Source of the DNA: Cololabis saira
Lineage: Eukaryota > Chordata > Actinopteri > Beloniformes > Belonidae
Assembly: GCF_033807715.1 (NCBI RefSeq)
Contig: NC_084591.1
Span: 24,611,090 to 24,675,089 of the forward strand
Reading direction: 5' to 3'
DNA length: 64,000 nt
Part shown: positions 47,795 through 62,681 of the stretch, one piece after another
Layout of the letters: each line of letters begins with the position of its first letter
How positions within the stretch are numbered: position 1 is the first letter of the stretch
Notes under the pieces: model-generated
Seen by the model: the letters and a program-made list of their open reading frames with translations, nothing else
Databases searched by the model: none
What the model was told of the DNA's origin: nothing
Translations under genes and position numbers: made by a program

Positions 47795-49136
47795 ACTAAT
47801 GTTCCTAACTTGTTCCTAACTTGTGGAAACTGGCTACCATAGTTCCTGCTCCTAAATGTAAACACCCTAAATCTTTAAAAGACTTCAGGCCTATAGCTTT
47901 AACCTCTTTAGTTATGAAGTAATTTGAAAAACTGGTTAAAGCCGAACTTCTGAACAAGACTGAGCATCTGCTTGACCCAATGCAGTTTGCCTATAGGACC
48001 AGTAGGGGGGTCCAGGATGCCACCCTAACTCTGCTAAATTACAAATATAAGCACCTCAAGGTCTCTAACAACCATGTCAGACTGCTGTACATCGACTTCT
48101 CATCCGCCTTCAATACTATTCAGCCTCATCTGTTGATTCAGAGACTAATTGACAACTTTAGTCTTGATGGTAGCATTGTTGGCTGGATTTTGGATTTCCT
48201 GACGTGCAGAACTCAGAGAGTGAGAGTAAATGGACAACTTTCTGACCTATCTTTTACATCTACTGGCTCACCACAAGGATGTGTCCTTTCTCCTCTGCTG
48301 TACATATTATACACTAACAACTGCTGTAGCACATTTTTACTCCATCATATATTGAAGTTTGCAGATGATACTCTCATTGTGAGTCTGTTGAACAGCACTG
48401 ATAACTCCCATGACCCTGTGGTTGATTATTTTCTTAAGTGGTGCCAGGATTCTTTTTTAACTCTTAATGTATCAAAGACAAAGGACATGTGTATTGATTT
48501 TAGACGTTCTCAGCCCTCTCCGGATAGGACAGTGATTAACGGACAAGATGTAGAAATTGTAGAGTCTTATAAATATCTGGGAACTAATAAGCTGACATTT
48601 GAGAGTAACACCAACTTAATTTACAAGAAAGGTCAGCAGAGTCTGTACTGTCGTCCAAATTTCATGTTGATTCATCCTTGATGTCCATGTTTTATCGCTC
48701 TTTCATTGAGTCTGTATTAACTTTTTCTTTCATTTGTTGGTTTTCATCACTTAGGGTAAAGCAGAAAACTGTTCTTACCAAGGTGGTTAATGTCTGTAGC
48801 AAAATAATTGGCTCTGCTCAGGTGACTCTACAGGACCTGTATAACAAACAGCTGTATAGGAAAGCAAAAACTATCCTATCAGACTGTTCCCATCCTCTAC
48901 ACCAAGAGTTTCAGTTTCTTCCATCGGGTACACTGCTCAGACTTCCACTTCTCAAAACTAACAGATATAAACATTCTTTTGTACTTTCTGCCATCTCCCT
49001 TCTCAATTCCATGAGGAAAAGGTAGCTGTTGTGGGGCTTGGATTTTTAGATTTAAAGTCGTTGTCCTTTTTTTTTACTATGTGTATATGTCTACATATTG
49101 CTGCAAGATGAATTGCCCCATTGGGGACAAATAAAG

Positions 49137-49173
<37 letters not shown>
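47795..49173 (+). pseudogene. CR1/Rex1-like LINE, 5'-truncated, (TGAT)n tail
   Basis: RT pieces: WKLATIVPAPKCKHPKSLKD then FRPIALTSLVMK followed by a stop at about 47920. A long open stretch follows (47980-48681) with [65 protein letters not shown] (catalytic FADD), LNVSKTKDMCIDFRR and ESYKYLGT. After a frameshift the C-terminal part continues at 48678-49025 (FYRSFIESVLTFSFICWF, LPSGTLLRLP). It ends GGGGACAAATAAAGTTTGAT and a (TGAT)n tail. The layout matches the element at 35081-36813, but the sequence is a different family. Confidence 0.85.
49138..49173 (+). repeat. (TGAT)n, LINE tail
   Basis: About nine tetranucleotide units at the 3' end of the LINE. Confidence 0.95.
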
Positions 49174-49177
49174 GAAG

Positions 49178-49335
49178 CACACAGCAGCACCGTGGTTTGG
49201 TGGTCAGCACTGTTACCTTCCTAGGTGGAGAGTGCATGTTCTCCCTGTCCTTAGATGGGTTTTTTCCTCCAGCGTATTAGGTCCTGTGATGGCCCTTAGA
49301 GAGCTGAGATAGGCTAAATCTTGACCTGATGAGCT
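49178..49335 (+). mobile_element. SINE-like teleost repeat, degenerate
   Basis: CAGCACCGTGGTTTGGTGGT, CAGCACTGTTACCTTCC, GTGCATGTTCTCCCTGTCC, GGGTTTTTTCCTCC and CTGTGATGGCCC...GAGATAGGCT follow in order the common fish repeat with GTGGTTAGCGCTGTTGCCT, TTGCATGTTCTCC and GGGATAGGCTCCAG words. Confidence 0.65.
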
Positions 49336-50555
49336 GCTCTCCTGTGTCGTCTCATGCATATGTTGAGAAGTTGCTTAGCTCCACCGATGTAAAGGCCTGC
49401 ATACTGCTCGCTGTGATAGACTGCCTATAGGGCACTGTTTACTCTCTCTTTGAGTGATTATCCTTAGGGTGAACCAGTTTTTTTGTCTGAGTGTGGTGTT
49501 GGGTTTTAAGTGGAGCAGGATGTAATGTTTGGAGAAGATCCTTCTGACTTTCACAGACATTCTTGCCATGTGGAGAATAATAAAATAGTTGTGCCCCTTT
49601 TCTTTTTCCTGTGTTTAGTGTTGTGTTTTTTATTCTATTTTTTCCAGATGTATCTGATTTTACAAAGGCTATGTCTGGATATCTGCAGGTTTGAAGTGCT
49701 ATTTTCTTGCACTATTTTTCTTCTAAGTCTGTCTAAGTGGAATTGTTTCCACTAAACTTCCGTGATCCGACGTCTTCAGTGATATTCACAAACCAGTCCA
49801 AACATGTCACCATGTTGTTTTCTGCATCCTTTCTGGTGAACTTGATGTTGCAATCCTCTCAACTGTTTTCAGTTCAGTGTTCAGTGAAGGCCTTTATTTC
49901 TTGTGTCTGGGTTTTGATCCCGTTATCATCCCCATATCAGTGGTTTAGATTTGTGAAAGGAGCATATTTTGTTCTGCTTATGTAGCACTGAAGCACTTCT
50001 GTAGTGCCCTGCTGCGCTGTTTGAATGCCACAGGAGTTTGAACCACAAAACATTTCAAGTGCTGTGTGAGTTGGCAATGCCGCAGGGAAAGCTTAAAGGG
50101 GACCTATTATGGCATTAAATGTATATTTTAAACAGGCCTTGAATGTCTTAAAAACAATCAAAAGCTTGTTTTTTCTACATAAATCAGAAATTCAGCCTCT
50201 GGGCCATGTCTCTATTTTTACTGCTTCTAACCTCCTTCTCTATGAGGGATTCTGAGGGGAGGGGAGGCTATGATAATGAGGCTCTGTGCTGATTGGCTGC
50301 CTGAATGACGTGTAGCAGGAGAGGGCACGAAGCCTCACTCCGGGCAGAAGAGCCGGCTGCGTACACAAAGCGTGTCCCATGCGAGCGAGCTTCAGCGACA
50401 AAATCAATTCCATTGCTTTATTTTTTTTTGGACTGTCCTAACTGGCCGCGAGTTTAACGGTTTCAGTGTGGACAGAGAGCGTCCGATGTCACGCAGCTCG
50501 ACGCGATAGTCGGACGCTCGCATGCAACACGATGTAAACGACTCCCTGGGATCTT

Positions 50556-50647
50556 AAAGCCTGAATTACGGTTCTGCGTTAAATCGACATGTACCCTACG
50601 CCGTAGGCTCTGCGTTGGTGTAACACGGAACCATAAATCAGCCTTTA
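50556..50647. mobile_element. palindromic MITE copy C (core deleted)
   Basis: It starts AAAGCCTGAATTACGGTTCT and ends CGGAACCATAAATCAGCCTT. The central part is shorter than in copies A, B and E. It is nested in the TTAA element. Confidence 0.8.
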
Positions 50648-51010
50648 GTTCCCTGAAGAGGGGAGCGGCTCACCTCGTCTTCACACTAATTCACACAGGA
50701 AGATTTAATTGAATTCTAAAAAGGTACACCACTTTATTTACTCCGATTCTTCATCATTTCATTTCTTATGTTACAAGACAAATGAATCATGTTAACTGTA
50801 AAGAAATCACAACACTGAATGTTCACAAATGGCAACTTTATTGTTAAAAAAAAAAAAAATAACATAAATTGTATATAAATAACATGTATGCATTATTGCT
50901 GGCTCAAGGAAGGGCCGTGCATTTCTTCTGAAGGTGTCCTTGAACAGCTTCAGGTGCATTGTTTGGAAGATCTGAAACCATAAACAGAAGAAACATTTAT
51001 TACTAATAGA

Positions 51011-51028
51011 GCTCCGGTGTTACCTAAC
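51011..51028. repeat. left arm of an 18-bp inverted repeat split by a hAT insertion
   Basis: GCTCCGGTGTTACCTAAC is the exact complement of 52154-52171. With the hAT element and one copy of its target duplication removed, the two arms are separated by only five bases (ACTCC). Confidence 0.93.
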
Positions 51029-51036
51029 ACTCCGTT

Positions 51037-52148
<1,112 letters not shown>

Positions 52149-52419
52149 ACTCCGTTAGGTAACACCGGAGCCGGACCGGTGAGTGGCTCCGGTGCTCCGG
52201 AGCTAAGCTAAATACTTAGCCCATGCAAAGATCATACTTGTAGACCAATATAAATAACATAAAAAAATAACGCCACTTACCACTGACTCGTGTGCAGTTG
52301 CCGGGTCCGTTCTGTTGGTACTGATCCTTTTATGAGGGTAAGTGTCGATGCAAAACCAAATTTTTTTTGTGGGCGTGGTTTCAGCAGCGGACGCCGACCT
52401 ATGGAAATCTGCTCCTGTC

Positions 52420-52429
52420 GTTACGTAAC
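52420..52429. promoter_or_regulatory. D-box-like GTTACGTAAC
   Basis: An exact fit to RTTAYGTAAY inside a TTAA element, within the wider near-palindrome CTGTCGTTACGTAACGACAA. Activity is inference. Confidence 0.3.
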
Positions 52430-54661
52430 GACAAGAGCAGAATCTGAACGGGTCGTAAAAGTCACATGACAATGGAAGGATCCTCCGAGCGGGGTGAACA
52501 GACACTGCAGAATTTGGTTGCTTTCCTCCTTCTCTGTGTTGGCAGGGTGAGGGGAGACAACTTTATATATGTGAAAGCAATAAAAAACGTGTTTTTCATA
52601 ATAGGGGACGACTGGTGGCTGAAAAATCAGTCTGTCCACTGGGATGATGCAAGACTAAATGAGAAAAAAAAGGCACAGTGAAAGAAATAGGCAGGAGGGA
52701 AAAAAAAAAAAAAACATCTGGTTTTCAACCACAGTGGTCAGAGAAGCGCGGACTGAACTATTTTGAACTTAGTGCCTCCAATCATGTGATGAGCTACTGG
52801 GTGAACCCTGCTGTTGTGCTTTGAAGCCAGACTGGCATATCTCTTCAGCTAGACATCTCTCCTACAGCTGCATGAACATCACAAGCTCTATCAGCAACAG
52901 GAAAACACCAAACTCATCTCATGCGAATAACAAGGAAGAATCAGTTAAGCATTTTTTCAGCACTGCATTTTAGTCGGTTCTTAATTAATCAGTTAGTGAG
53001 CAGAGGCATTAGGGACTTGTTGCTGTGGACTGAAAAGAAGAAAAGGGATCATATGTATATAGCAGAATGCTGTGATACTTTGTGAAAGCACATGCTAAGG
53101 AGAATATTGCACCTTACTATGACCACTTAGAATGCACAGCTGGACAGTGGGGGCAGAATGAAGAGGGCATCACAACTATATCTACATGACCATGAATAAA
53201 TAAAGTAGATCAGTTTTCTTCAATCCAAGTCCTCAATGAGCACTGCCATGCATGTTTTAAATGTTTCCTTTCTCCAGCACACCTGGTTCAAATGAATCCC
53301 TTGCCAGGAGCTTGTCATCAAGGTTTGCACACATCTGTCAATGACCTATTCATATGAACCTGGTGCGTTTGTTCACAAAAACATATCAAACATGCAGTGG
53401 ATTCTGAGGTACTTAACTAGGGAGCACATGAATATATTAAAGAGCATGTGTATGACTAATAATAACAGCCTCACCTGAAGTAAGTAGGGATTTAATCTGT
53501 TACCACAGTTTTACAAATCTGAGCATCAATGAGGATTAATCTGCGTTCCAAAAATCAGTGAGTGATTTTATAATCATAGCAGGATGATAAAAGTTCAGAT
53601 CAGTAACTACTGTCAATTATGTTATAAGTCTTTGCTAAGTATTTAAATCTCTGTGTAGAAAACAAAATAAACCTGTCTAAAATGTCATTATTTCAAAGTG
53701 AATTTCACTTTATGTCATTGATTGTTTCTGGGGCATACTCAGTAGTTATTATTCTTATTTCCACCTAATCAGAACCGTGAAAGAAAACTTGCATTTCTGA
53801 TTCAAAGTCCAAGTGTACCCGACTATGGTTTCATATTCTCTCAGAGCTTTAACTTATCCCCATCTCATCCATTTCCAAGATATGGATGCTTGAATTCTTG
53901 CTCTCCTTTCTCTAATCACAGTGGGGTAGTGATTGTGTGTCCCACTCAAAACAAATTCCTCCTATCAAATTCAACTTATCAATGGTCCAGCACTGTGTGT
54001 GGAATGGACACTATCACTTTTATTGTACCCAGTGGCCCTCAATGGCTGTCCTAGAATCTTTCATTAAAGGTGTCCCCTTTCCTACTGTACCTAATGTCCT
54101 TTGTGGGCTATGAAACATAAAACATTCAGAGGTATATTTTAATCACCATTACTCCAAAGGCATTCTTAAACGCCAAGAGAACTGAACAGAAATAAAGACT
54201 TTTTTTAGTTTTTTTACCAGCTTGATGTCTTCATTTTATGTGATGAATTCTGAATTTGCATTCATAGAACCAACTACGTATGAAAATGAATGCTGATAAC
54301 TAGGGATGTCCCGATCAGGTTTTTTTGCCCCCGAGTCCGAGTCCGAGTCCTTTGATTTTGAGGACTTGCCGATACCGAGTCCCGGTCCGATACTTTTATA
54401 AAACAATAAAAAATGAAGAAGAGAAAAGAAAATTATGCAGGATGACCCTTTTATTATATTTTAACATGTGTACTGTAAACTGAGCACATAGGAGGTAGGC
54501 AGCTTGAACATTCTTAAGTCAGTATAAAAACATTTTCTTTTCTTTTTCTTTTTTTTTTTTTTTTTTTTAGCATAGGGCTGCTTCAGCTTCAAAACAAACA
54601 GGCGTGCTCTGCGCGCATGCGGTGTACGGCTGCCGCTCCGAGCCCACTACTCCACGTGTGC

Positions 54662-54720
54662 GTTGATTTATGGTCCTGCGTCACACCAACGCAGAGCCTT
54701 CCGCGACGCGGAACCATAAT
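54662..54720. mobile_element. palindromic MITE copy D (partial)
   Basis: GTTGATTTATGGTCCTGCGT through CGACGCGGAACCATAATG. Only the outer parts remain. It is nested in the hAT element. Confidence 0.65.
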
Positions 54721-55059
54721 GTCGGCGCCGCAGCTCCGCTTCAGTCCTGGGGCCTCATCTATAAAGCTTGCTTGCGCAGAAAAAGCGCCTGAAAGTTGCG
54801 GAAGCCACCATCTACGCAAAGCCTCGGATCTAAAAAGAAAAAACTAACCGATGGCTGCCGCTCCAAGCCCACTACTCCACGCCGAAGAGGAAAAAAAAAA
54901 GTGTTCTGATTAAAATAAGGAAAGTTGGACTACCCTATATAACAATTGCGTTCATAAGGATAAAGTTTAAAAAAAAAAAAATAAAATAAAGAAATTGTCT
55001 CTTCTCCCCGTGTGTGTCTGCCTGTCATGCACGGGTACTTGGGCGCATGTTGTTTACTT

Positions 55060-55192
55060 TTAAGCCGGAATTATGGTTCTGCGTCACACCAACGCAGAGC
55101 CTACGCCGTAGGGTCTGGCGTAGGGTGCGCGTCGCCGCGAACCCTACGCTGTAGACTCTGCGTCGGTGCGACGCGGAACCATAAATCAACGC
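55060..55192. mobile_element. palindromic MITE copy E
   Basis: TTAAGCCGGAATTATGGTTC to ACGCGGAACCATAAATCAAC, with a full-length core (CTACGCCGTAGG-like words). It is nested in the hAT element. Confidence 0.8.
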
Positions 55193-56609
55193 ACACGTAG
55201 ATGTCGGCGCCAGTGAGTATTTTCACCGCCATTTTGACCGGAGAGATTATAAAATACCGGACTTCGGCATATTTTACCGGACAAAGTCCGGCAATTACCG
55301 GACAACAGAAACCCTGATATATATATATCCGATTCCTGATCGGCTCATAACGTCCGAGTCCGGATCGAGTCTGCAATCACGTGATCGGCCCCGATTTCCG
55401 ATCACGTTATCGGATCGGGACAACTCTACTGATAACCCAATAAGAGAAAGTTATCACAGGGTTGTCTGGAGGTCTGTGTTCTAGGTGGCAGTGCTAACAG
55501 AGATAAGTCTTTTATAGTTGGTGACAATCAGATGGTCCATCCGTTTACCAGTTAAGCATTTCTTAAAGTGCTTTTCCAGTTACGGCTATTTGCCTGTTTC
55601 GTTTTAAATACTGAAATAAAAAAAAAAAAAACATTTATTAAATTTCCATAGTGGATAGCACATTCCATATTAGCGGATAGCACATTCCATATTCTAAGCT
55701 GTGGTTGCATGCAGAGAAAATAATGGGGATGTAGAAAGCACAGGGTACTTATAGTTATGGCCAGAATGAAGTCACAAAAACTTTGTGATGATTATGCTTT
55801 TATTCTAAACTGATCAGAAATGGGCATTGCATACAACAAGAAATGTCTGGCCGAGATATCCCGCTCAGAGAGCCTGACTCCAAAGGCTGAGTCATTGCAC
55901 TGTGCCCAGTGGGTTTATTGCTCGATTTGCATTAGACTACACAACAGACAGACTAAATGGAAAATTAGCCAGTAAATGTATTTGTGTATTTAACATGACT
56001 TAATGGTGGAATGTATCATGTTAATTCAAGTGTGAATCCAAATAATGCTACTGTTGCCTTTTGTCTTTGTAAAATAAGTTTTTCTTCCACTTTGGTGTAA
56101 CAAATACACTACCTATTAAAGGTATAGTCTGTAATCGTATTCAAAAACATTTATTGTTATACTGGGTGAAATGGTCCTTCCATCCTGAGAGTAGCCAGTG
56201 AATAATGTGTTCAGAAAAAGGAAAGAAAAAAATCTGACCTCTCTGACAGCTTTAATCCTGTAAAAACTCTGACCAATCTGTTTTTTGCGCACCGAATGGC
56301 ACGGATTGGTCAGAGGACCAGAAGATTGGCAGGGGGGAAAGAACCAATCAGATGCCTTCATTTTAAGTCCCGCCCACACCCCCTCTGTCCCATGAGCGCA
56401 CTCGTCACGTCGAAAATCTTGCCGAAAAACTTCACACACTCGAGTCACGTTTGCTGAAGAATGGCGCAGAAAATGAGAAAACGCAGCCAAAAATACCACC
56501 TCCCCAGTATGGGGGTCCATGGGGATGGAGGGTCTCCATCCCGGCGAGGGCAGAGAGCGCCGGTGCGGGTGGCGGTGCGCTGCGGTGCCGTACAGGCTCT
56601 GTTGCCACG

Positions 56610-56707
56610 GCTACGCTGTAGGGTACGCCGTAGCCTACGGCGTAGGGTACGCAGCGACGCGCACCATTCTGCGTTGGTGTAACGCAGAACCATAAATCAG
56701 CCTTCAG
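56610..56707. mobile_element. palindromic MITE copy F (left part lost)
   Basis: The core GTAGGGTACGCCGTAGCCTA and the right end AACGCAGAACCATAAATCAG are kept. It is preceded by unrelated GC-rich sequence. Confidence 0.75.
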
Positions 56708-56881
56708 TGTGTGCTCTGTGTTCTGTTCTGAACACTTCTCTGTTGTGCTCATTTTGCTGGGACGTCGGGTCCCTCCGCCGAGACACAACTTTTGCGGTAT
56801 GCGTTCATTGTTGTGTCTAAAAATGATGCACAGTGCCCACCCAATCAGAAACGGTACAGATATTCTGTGATTTTTTTTAGC

Positions 56882-57893
<1,012 letters not shown>

Positions 57894-58074
57894 CAAAAAT
57901 ATAAATGCACAGACTCCAAATGACCACTCCCAATGAGATTACTGAATTGTTGAAAAGCTTTTTACGGACATTAGACGTACAGCAAGTTCACATTGTTGGA
58001 GGTCGGTGTTAGCGGTATACATACAATCTTTCCAATGTCTCTCCAATAAAAGGACACCCAAAAATGTGGAACTT

Positions 58075-58385
58075 TGTCATAAGTCACAATGCCACAGATG
58101 TCAGATGCCAGAAGTGATGAGAAAGCTTGCTATTGACGTGCTCAGCGGAGGGATGTCTGTCACAGCTGTGCCAGAATGACTGAATGTGTCCCATTCAACC
58201 ATCAGTAGCTTGATGAGTTGCTTTAAAGAGACTGGCAGCAGTACAAACTGCCCAATTGAACATCTTTGGGGCGTTCTGGATCGGAGGGTGCAACAATGTG
58301 TTGTGGCTCCGGTAAACTTACCCCAGCTCCGTGTGGGGCTCCAGGAAGTATGGGACAATATTCCACACAATATTCCACAGCAGGA
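58075..58385 (+). pseudogene. Tc1-like transposase relic with internal deletion
   Basis: AGATGCCAGAAGTGATGAGA, AAGCTTGCTATTGACGTGCT and GATGTCTGTCACAGCTGTG correspond to the N-terminal helix-turn-helix region of a fish Tc1-like transposase. Directly after GAGACTGGCAGCAGTACAA comes the C-terminal end, reading PIEHLWGVLDRRVQQCVVAP then VNLPQLRVGLQEVWDNIP. The E of PIEHLW is the third catalytic residue of the DDE triad. The two Asp regions are deleted and stops occur in the N-terminal part. No TIRs were recognised. Confidence 0.8.
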
Positions 58386-58399
58386 GGACAACATGGAAG

Positions 58400-61300
58400 C
58401 AAACTTTAATTACAGCCAGTCTGATGAAGACGACTTTGAGGGAGAGAAGCAAGCAGCAAGGGAAAGCAAGGGATTTATGTAGAAGAACAAGGCTATCAGT
58501 CGGTCCTCTTCTTTTCCACATGGCAGTGGAAAAGAAGATGGGATATTTTTCATAGATTGGACATTTTGTCAACATTCAAGCTCTTCCTCCTCCCAGCCAT
58601 TGAAAAAGAGAATGTCATTAAAATGACAAACATGGTGGGGATTAAAACAATATGAACAAAATACCATGACTTTGGCTGACCTATAAGCATACATGGGACT
58701 TCTAATACTGGCTACTATGAGAGGATTTGGAGGACAATCTTTTTGGAAGAGCTTGGAAAGACCCTTGTCCTTGTCCTTGCATCCAAAAACGATATCACCT
58801 TCCCCGCATATTACCTCCAGTTGCACTGGTAAGGGCTGTGCAATGAGCTGAACCTCACCCTTTTCAAAGAAGTCCCCCAAGAAGCCCAAACAGGGACAGA
58901 AGAGAAGGAGATGCCACAGTTGCATTACAAAAAGCACTGCAAATCAGGGACTTTTGCTGTTAATATGGGAAACACGGATATGCAAGGCTTCCTTTAATGA
59001 TAGTGTTGAGTTAATAGTGTTGTAATCATTATTCATGGTTGTATTATGAATCCCAACAGTTTCCAGAACGTTGTAACTATCTCAGTCTCAACTAAAACAT
59101 GATATTGTTGAGATAATGGACAATTTCCTTCAAAAACGAGTGTTGTGAAACCTAAAAAGTAAACTCACTCCCCTCTGAAACATAAATTAATGGTTAATGT
59201 CTGATGTACTTGTTATGCAATCTAAATAGACCTGAACTTCAAAATTCAGTACTGACACTAGTCGTAATTGACACAGCCCATACTATGCATGCATGGAATA
59301 TGGACAGTATGTAAGGGTTAATTGCCATCTTCAGTATAAAATAATACAGTCAATGTGTCCTGTTTCAAAGAACAACCATGGTTGCAGTAGATATATGTGT
59401 GATGATGATTTATGACTGGTGGCATATATTACCTACTCATCCCACAAGGTCATTGTATATCAAAATGTTATTGCAACTGGCTTTGAAGAAAGAAAGAAAA
59501 AAATGAATAAAGTTAGCTTGCCTGGTATCTCTATGTGGTGGTCAGAGTTTTGGAGACCCATCCCGGAATTTATGTATGCGGGAACTGTTGTGAGTAAAAA
59601 CACAAACTGGGCTTTCTTTATATACATTTCCCTAGTTTTGCTCAAAACAGATGGCAGCTATGTAGACCATTACAGGAAGCACAGCACGAGTGACGCAAAC
59701 AAACAAATACTTGACAAAGTAAAACATTTGCCATGGAGGAACAAACAGACACAGCGATAAGCTGGGCCACATGTTCACAAAGATTTAATGTCAAACATTA
59801 TTTTCTTATTAAGCTCAATTAGTGTGGAAATGAATGTTAATGAGATGGAAAACGGAGAGGAAGAGAGGAGGGCGCAGTGAGGAGTATTGGGCTTATCTGT
59901 ACAGTTATGACAAGCCTGGTTCGGGCGGAGAGTGCTGGGGAAGAACTATAATTGGCTTGGAAGAGAGGAGGATAGAATGAGAAGTGATAAATAATGGTCT
60001 TGTTTACACAGGTAGAGAGATGACCCTCACTAATACAGGTCATCCCAACAATAGCTGTATTGAGTCAATTGGGTGTGTTTACCTGGGTGATGCTAACATT
60101 GGAAAAAGACAAAGAGCACACGGCTACAAGTAGTGCAATGCACAACATTTCAAGTTCAAGTTGTTGTATCTCTTTTTTTTCTGTCATATTTTAACTGCCT
60201 AAAATGTCAATTAAGAGAGAACATGTAGACTATAACCAATACTCTGATTCAGATTTATGAATTTACAAGAAGATGTTATTACTGCAAAATAAAACATCAC
60301 AAATATTTTTTATATTTATATTTTTTTCCTTCTTTTTTTGGTAAGTCTGCCTTGTGTCTGAGAGCCCAGTATTGCTGCTGGAGCCTTGCAGTTGAAAACT
60401 AGTTTTCCTTTTGAATCAAAATCTGAAAGGCACCATATTTTCCTCTCTGTTTCAGTCCATCTGTCCATCAAGCCACAGTACAATGACAGAGTGTGAGCTT
60501 TTATTGAAAGAAAAATAAATTGAAGGATCAATCTCAACTCTTGAAAGGCAGACCTTTGAACTGACAGCTGAGGAATGCTGTGGTTTTTTTGTTTTGTTTT
60601 TTAAATGTCGTGCCCTCAAAGCAGTTGACTAAAAATAAAGCAAAACATTACTTTACCTAAATTTAAGCATTCTTATTTAGTAGTCATTAAATGGTGGCAT
60701 TTTTGACAATTCTTTCCTATCAATGTGATTGATCGTAGCCTCTGGTTCCCTAAAAGCATTACTTATTATAATAACACTAATACACACTTCATCCCGTTAA
60801 GAGTGTGTGTATGCAAGCGAGCTGCTCGGGACGAGATAATATTAGATGTGCCCCCCCCTTGCGCGCATTCGCATCGCTCCTTTTCATTGCTCTTCCTCTC
60901 TTTTCCTGTGCTTTTCCTTTCCTGTTCCTCCCTTTCTCTCATCACTCTCACTGTCACCTGACTGCAGCTGGATTTCGCCCTATCTGTCTGATCCTCTGTG
61001 ACGGAGTTACCAAAACAAGTCTTTTCGGTCAAAGATAACGTGCTCTGTCAGGCTATGAAAAGCTTATGACGCTAATGGGCATTAGCTTTAGAGCTGGCCA
61101 GTCCGGTTACATTACCAGGCTGGTAAATGTTGGCTGCACTTTCGTACCTTGCTCTACATTGACTTTACGAGTTCCCGGCTTCACTGTTACCATATTCTTC
61201 TTTTTTTATATATATATACATATATTTGTTGAGAAAATCTCTAGTCTCCATGTTCTTCTTTTATTTCTTTTTCTTAAAAGCAGGCATCCGTGGTAATATT

Positions 61301-61420
61301 TCAGTTATGCTACAATATTATCTTTTTAAAATGGCAAAGTCACTATCACCAATTGTAGTGTCAGCAAAATAAAAGCAGGTAGACATGTTCTGTTAAGGAA
61401 TTGAATGGCCAATGTGTACA
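58400..61420. other. intron stretch without recognised features
   Basis: Short open frames only, with no conserved motif or TIR pair that I recognise. Confidence 0.55.
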
Positions 61421-61625
61421 TGTACCTCGGCTTGGTGGTTAACACTGCTGAATTCTAGTGATAAGATTCCCAGTTGAATTTCCTGCTTGAACCTTTGTTT
61501 TTATGACCTTTGCATGGTTGCTGGGGACTTCAGTTTCCTCACACAACACACATTTCAGGTTAACTGAGGGATCCTATATGCCCACAACGGTATGTATGAG
61601 CCCATGTCCATTCCTATGCTGTGAT
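61421..61625 (+). mobile_element. SINE-like teleost repeat, strongly decayed
   Basis: CTCGGCTTGGTGGTTAACAC, TTTGCATGGTTGCTGGGG, CAGTTTCCTCACAC, TTTCAGGTTAACTGAGG and TATGCTGTGATTTGTCAGTG follow the same order as the repeat at 49178-49335. Confidence 0.5.
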
Positions 61626-62493
61626 TTGTCAGTGACATCTTGTTTTAAAAGATCTTGTTTTTAAACTTCCTGTTTTCACAGGAAGAAAAAGGATTCCAGT
61701 TATCACTTTTTTTTTTAAAGTTTGAGAATGACCATAATCTGGATGACTGATAGTCGGCATATTGCCACAAATAATTAATTTGCTATATTATCAAACCTTT
61801 TAATATTTACAAGGCACTTCTGCTATTTGTCATACATTTTTCTAAAACCTTTGCAAACTGTCCGCATAGCAGTACATTGGATCTGAAGAATCATTGTCAT
61901 CCACATGGTTACCAGTTACATTGTTATTTAAAAGAGGAACTGTGCTCCACCACAAGGTGGTGCACCGGCCCTGTATTCATGGTCACGACCACGTAGCGCG
62001 TGCTCATCCTGAGTAGTGTATTGAAAAATCTCTTGTTTATTAGGAGACAGCTTTGTGACTTGTGTGAGAGAGAGAGCGGAGCTGCTAAGCCTCATTTGGA
62101 CTCCGGTAAGAGCATGGTTACATGCTAAAATGCTAAGCTTTATTATTAGCTGGTTGATGTAGCTCAGGTAGACATGCTGCTTACTGAGATACTTTTGTAA
62201 GAACAATCGGAATCACATGAATATTTTCTAATGTTTTAACCCACCGTGGTACTATTGTATCATTGTGATACGTGTAAAAATGACTTCTATAACATCACTA
62301 ATTACCATGCTAACGCTAGTCGCAGTTAGCATTGTTAAGCTGGTATTCAAAATAGTTCATGTGTAGCTAAACTATCATAGTTTATAGTATATGACGAATA
62401 TGATGTCATGTTGGAATAATATTGATCTGATAGGCTATACTTTGTGTACATAATGTGACTTATTCATTAAGGTCATTTCGATACTTACCGGGG

Positions 62494-62620
62494 ATTCACA
62501 CCAAAAGCTTCAAAATCGCTTGCGGTCGCTCAGGACACTTTCATCGCGCCGCCAGCAGACGCTTGCAGTAGGAGGGACTTTCAAGCTGCTCCAGGGAGGG
62601 AGCTTTTTTTGGAGGGAAAA

Positions 62621-62681
<61 letters not shown>

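Larger units (their letters stand above)
54301..55428. mobile_element. hAT-type non-autonomous element, TIR TAGGGATGTCCCGATC
   Basis: It starts TAGGGATGTCCCGATCAGGT and ends CGGATCGGGACAACTCTA. The 8-bp duplication CTGATAAC is perfect (54293-54300 and 55429-55436). The 1,128-bp interior has CCGAGTC tandem words near the left end, CCGA/TCGG motifs near the right and two palindromic MITE pieces (54662-54720 and 55060-55192). No transposase. Confidence 0.92.

Noticed and set aside
49138..49173. Regular short repeats resembling an array
   Set aside because: They are a (TGAT)n LINE tail with no spacers. CRISPR is not expected in a vertebrate nuclear genome.
56100..56460. Candidate TTAA element starting AGGTATAGTCTGTAATCG after TTAA
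   Set aside because: No matching inverted right end or second TTAA could be located, so boundaries are unsupported.
61925..62206. 92-codon minus-strand frame with a CCACCACAAGGTGG hairpin at one end
   Set aside because: No motif, no splice context, and the hairpin is short. Probably chance or an unrecognised repeat.
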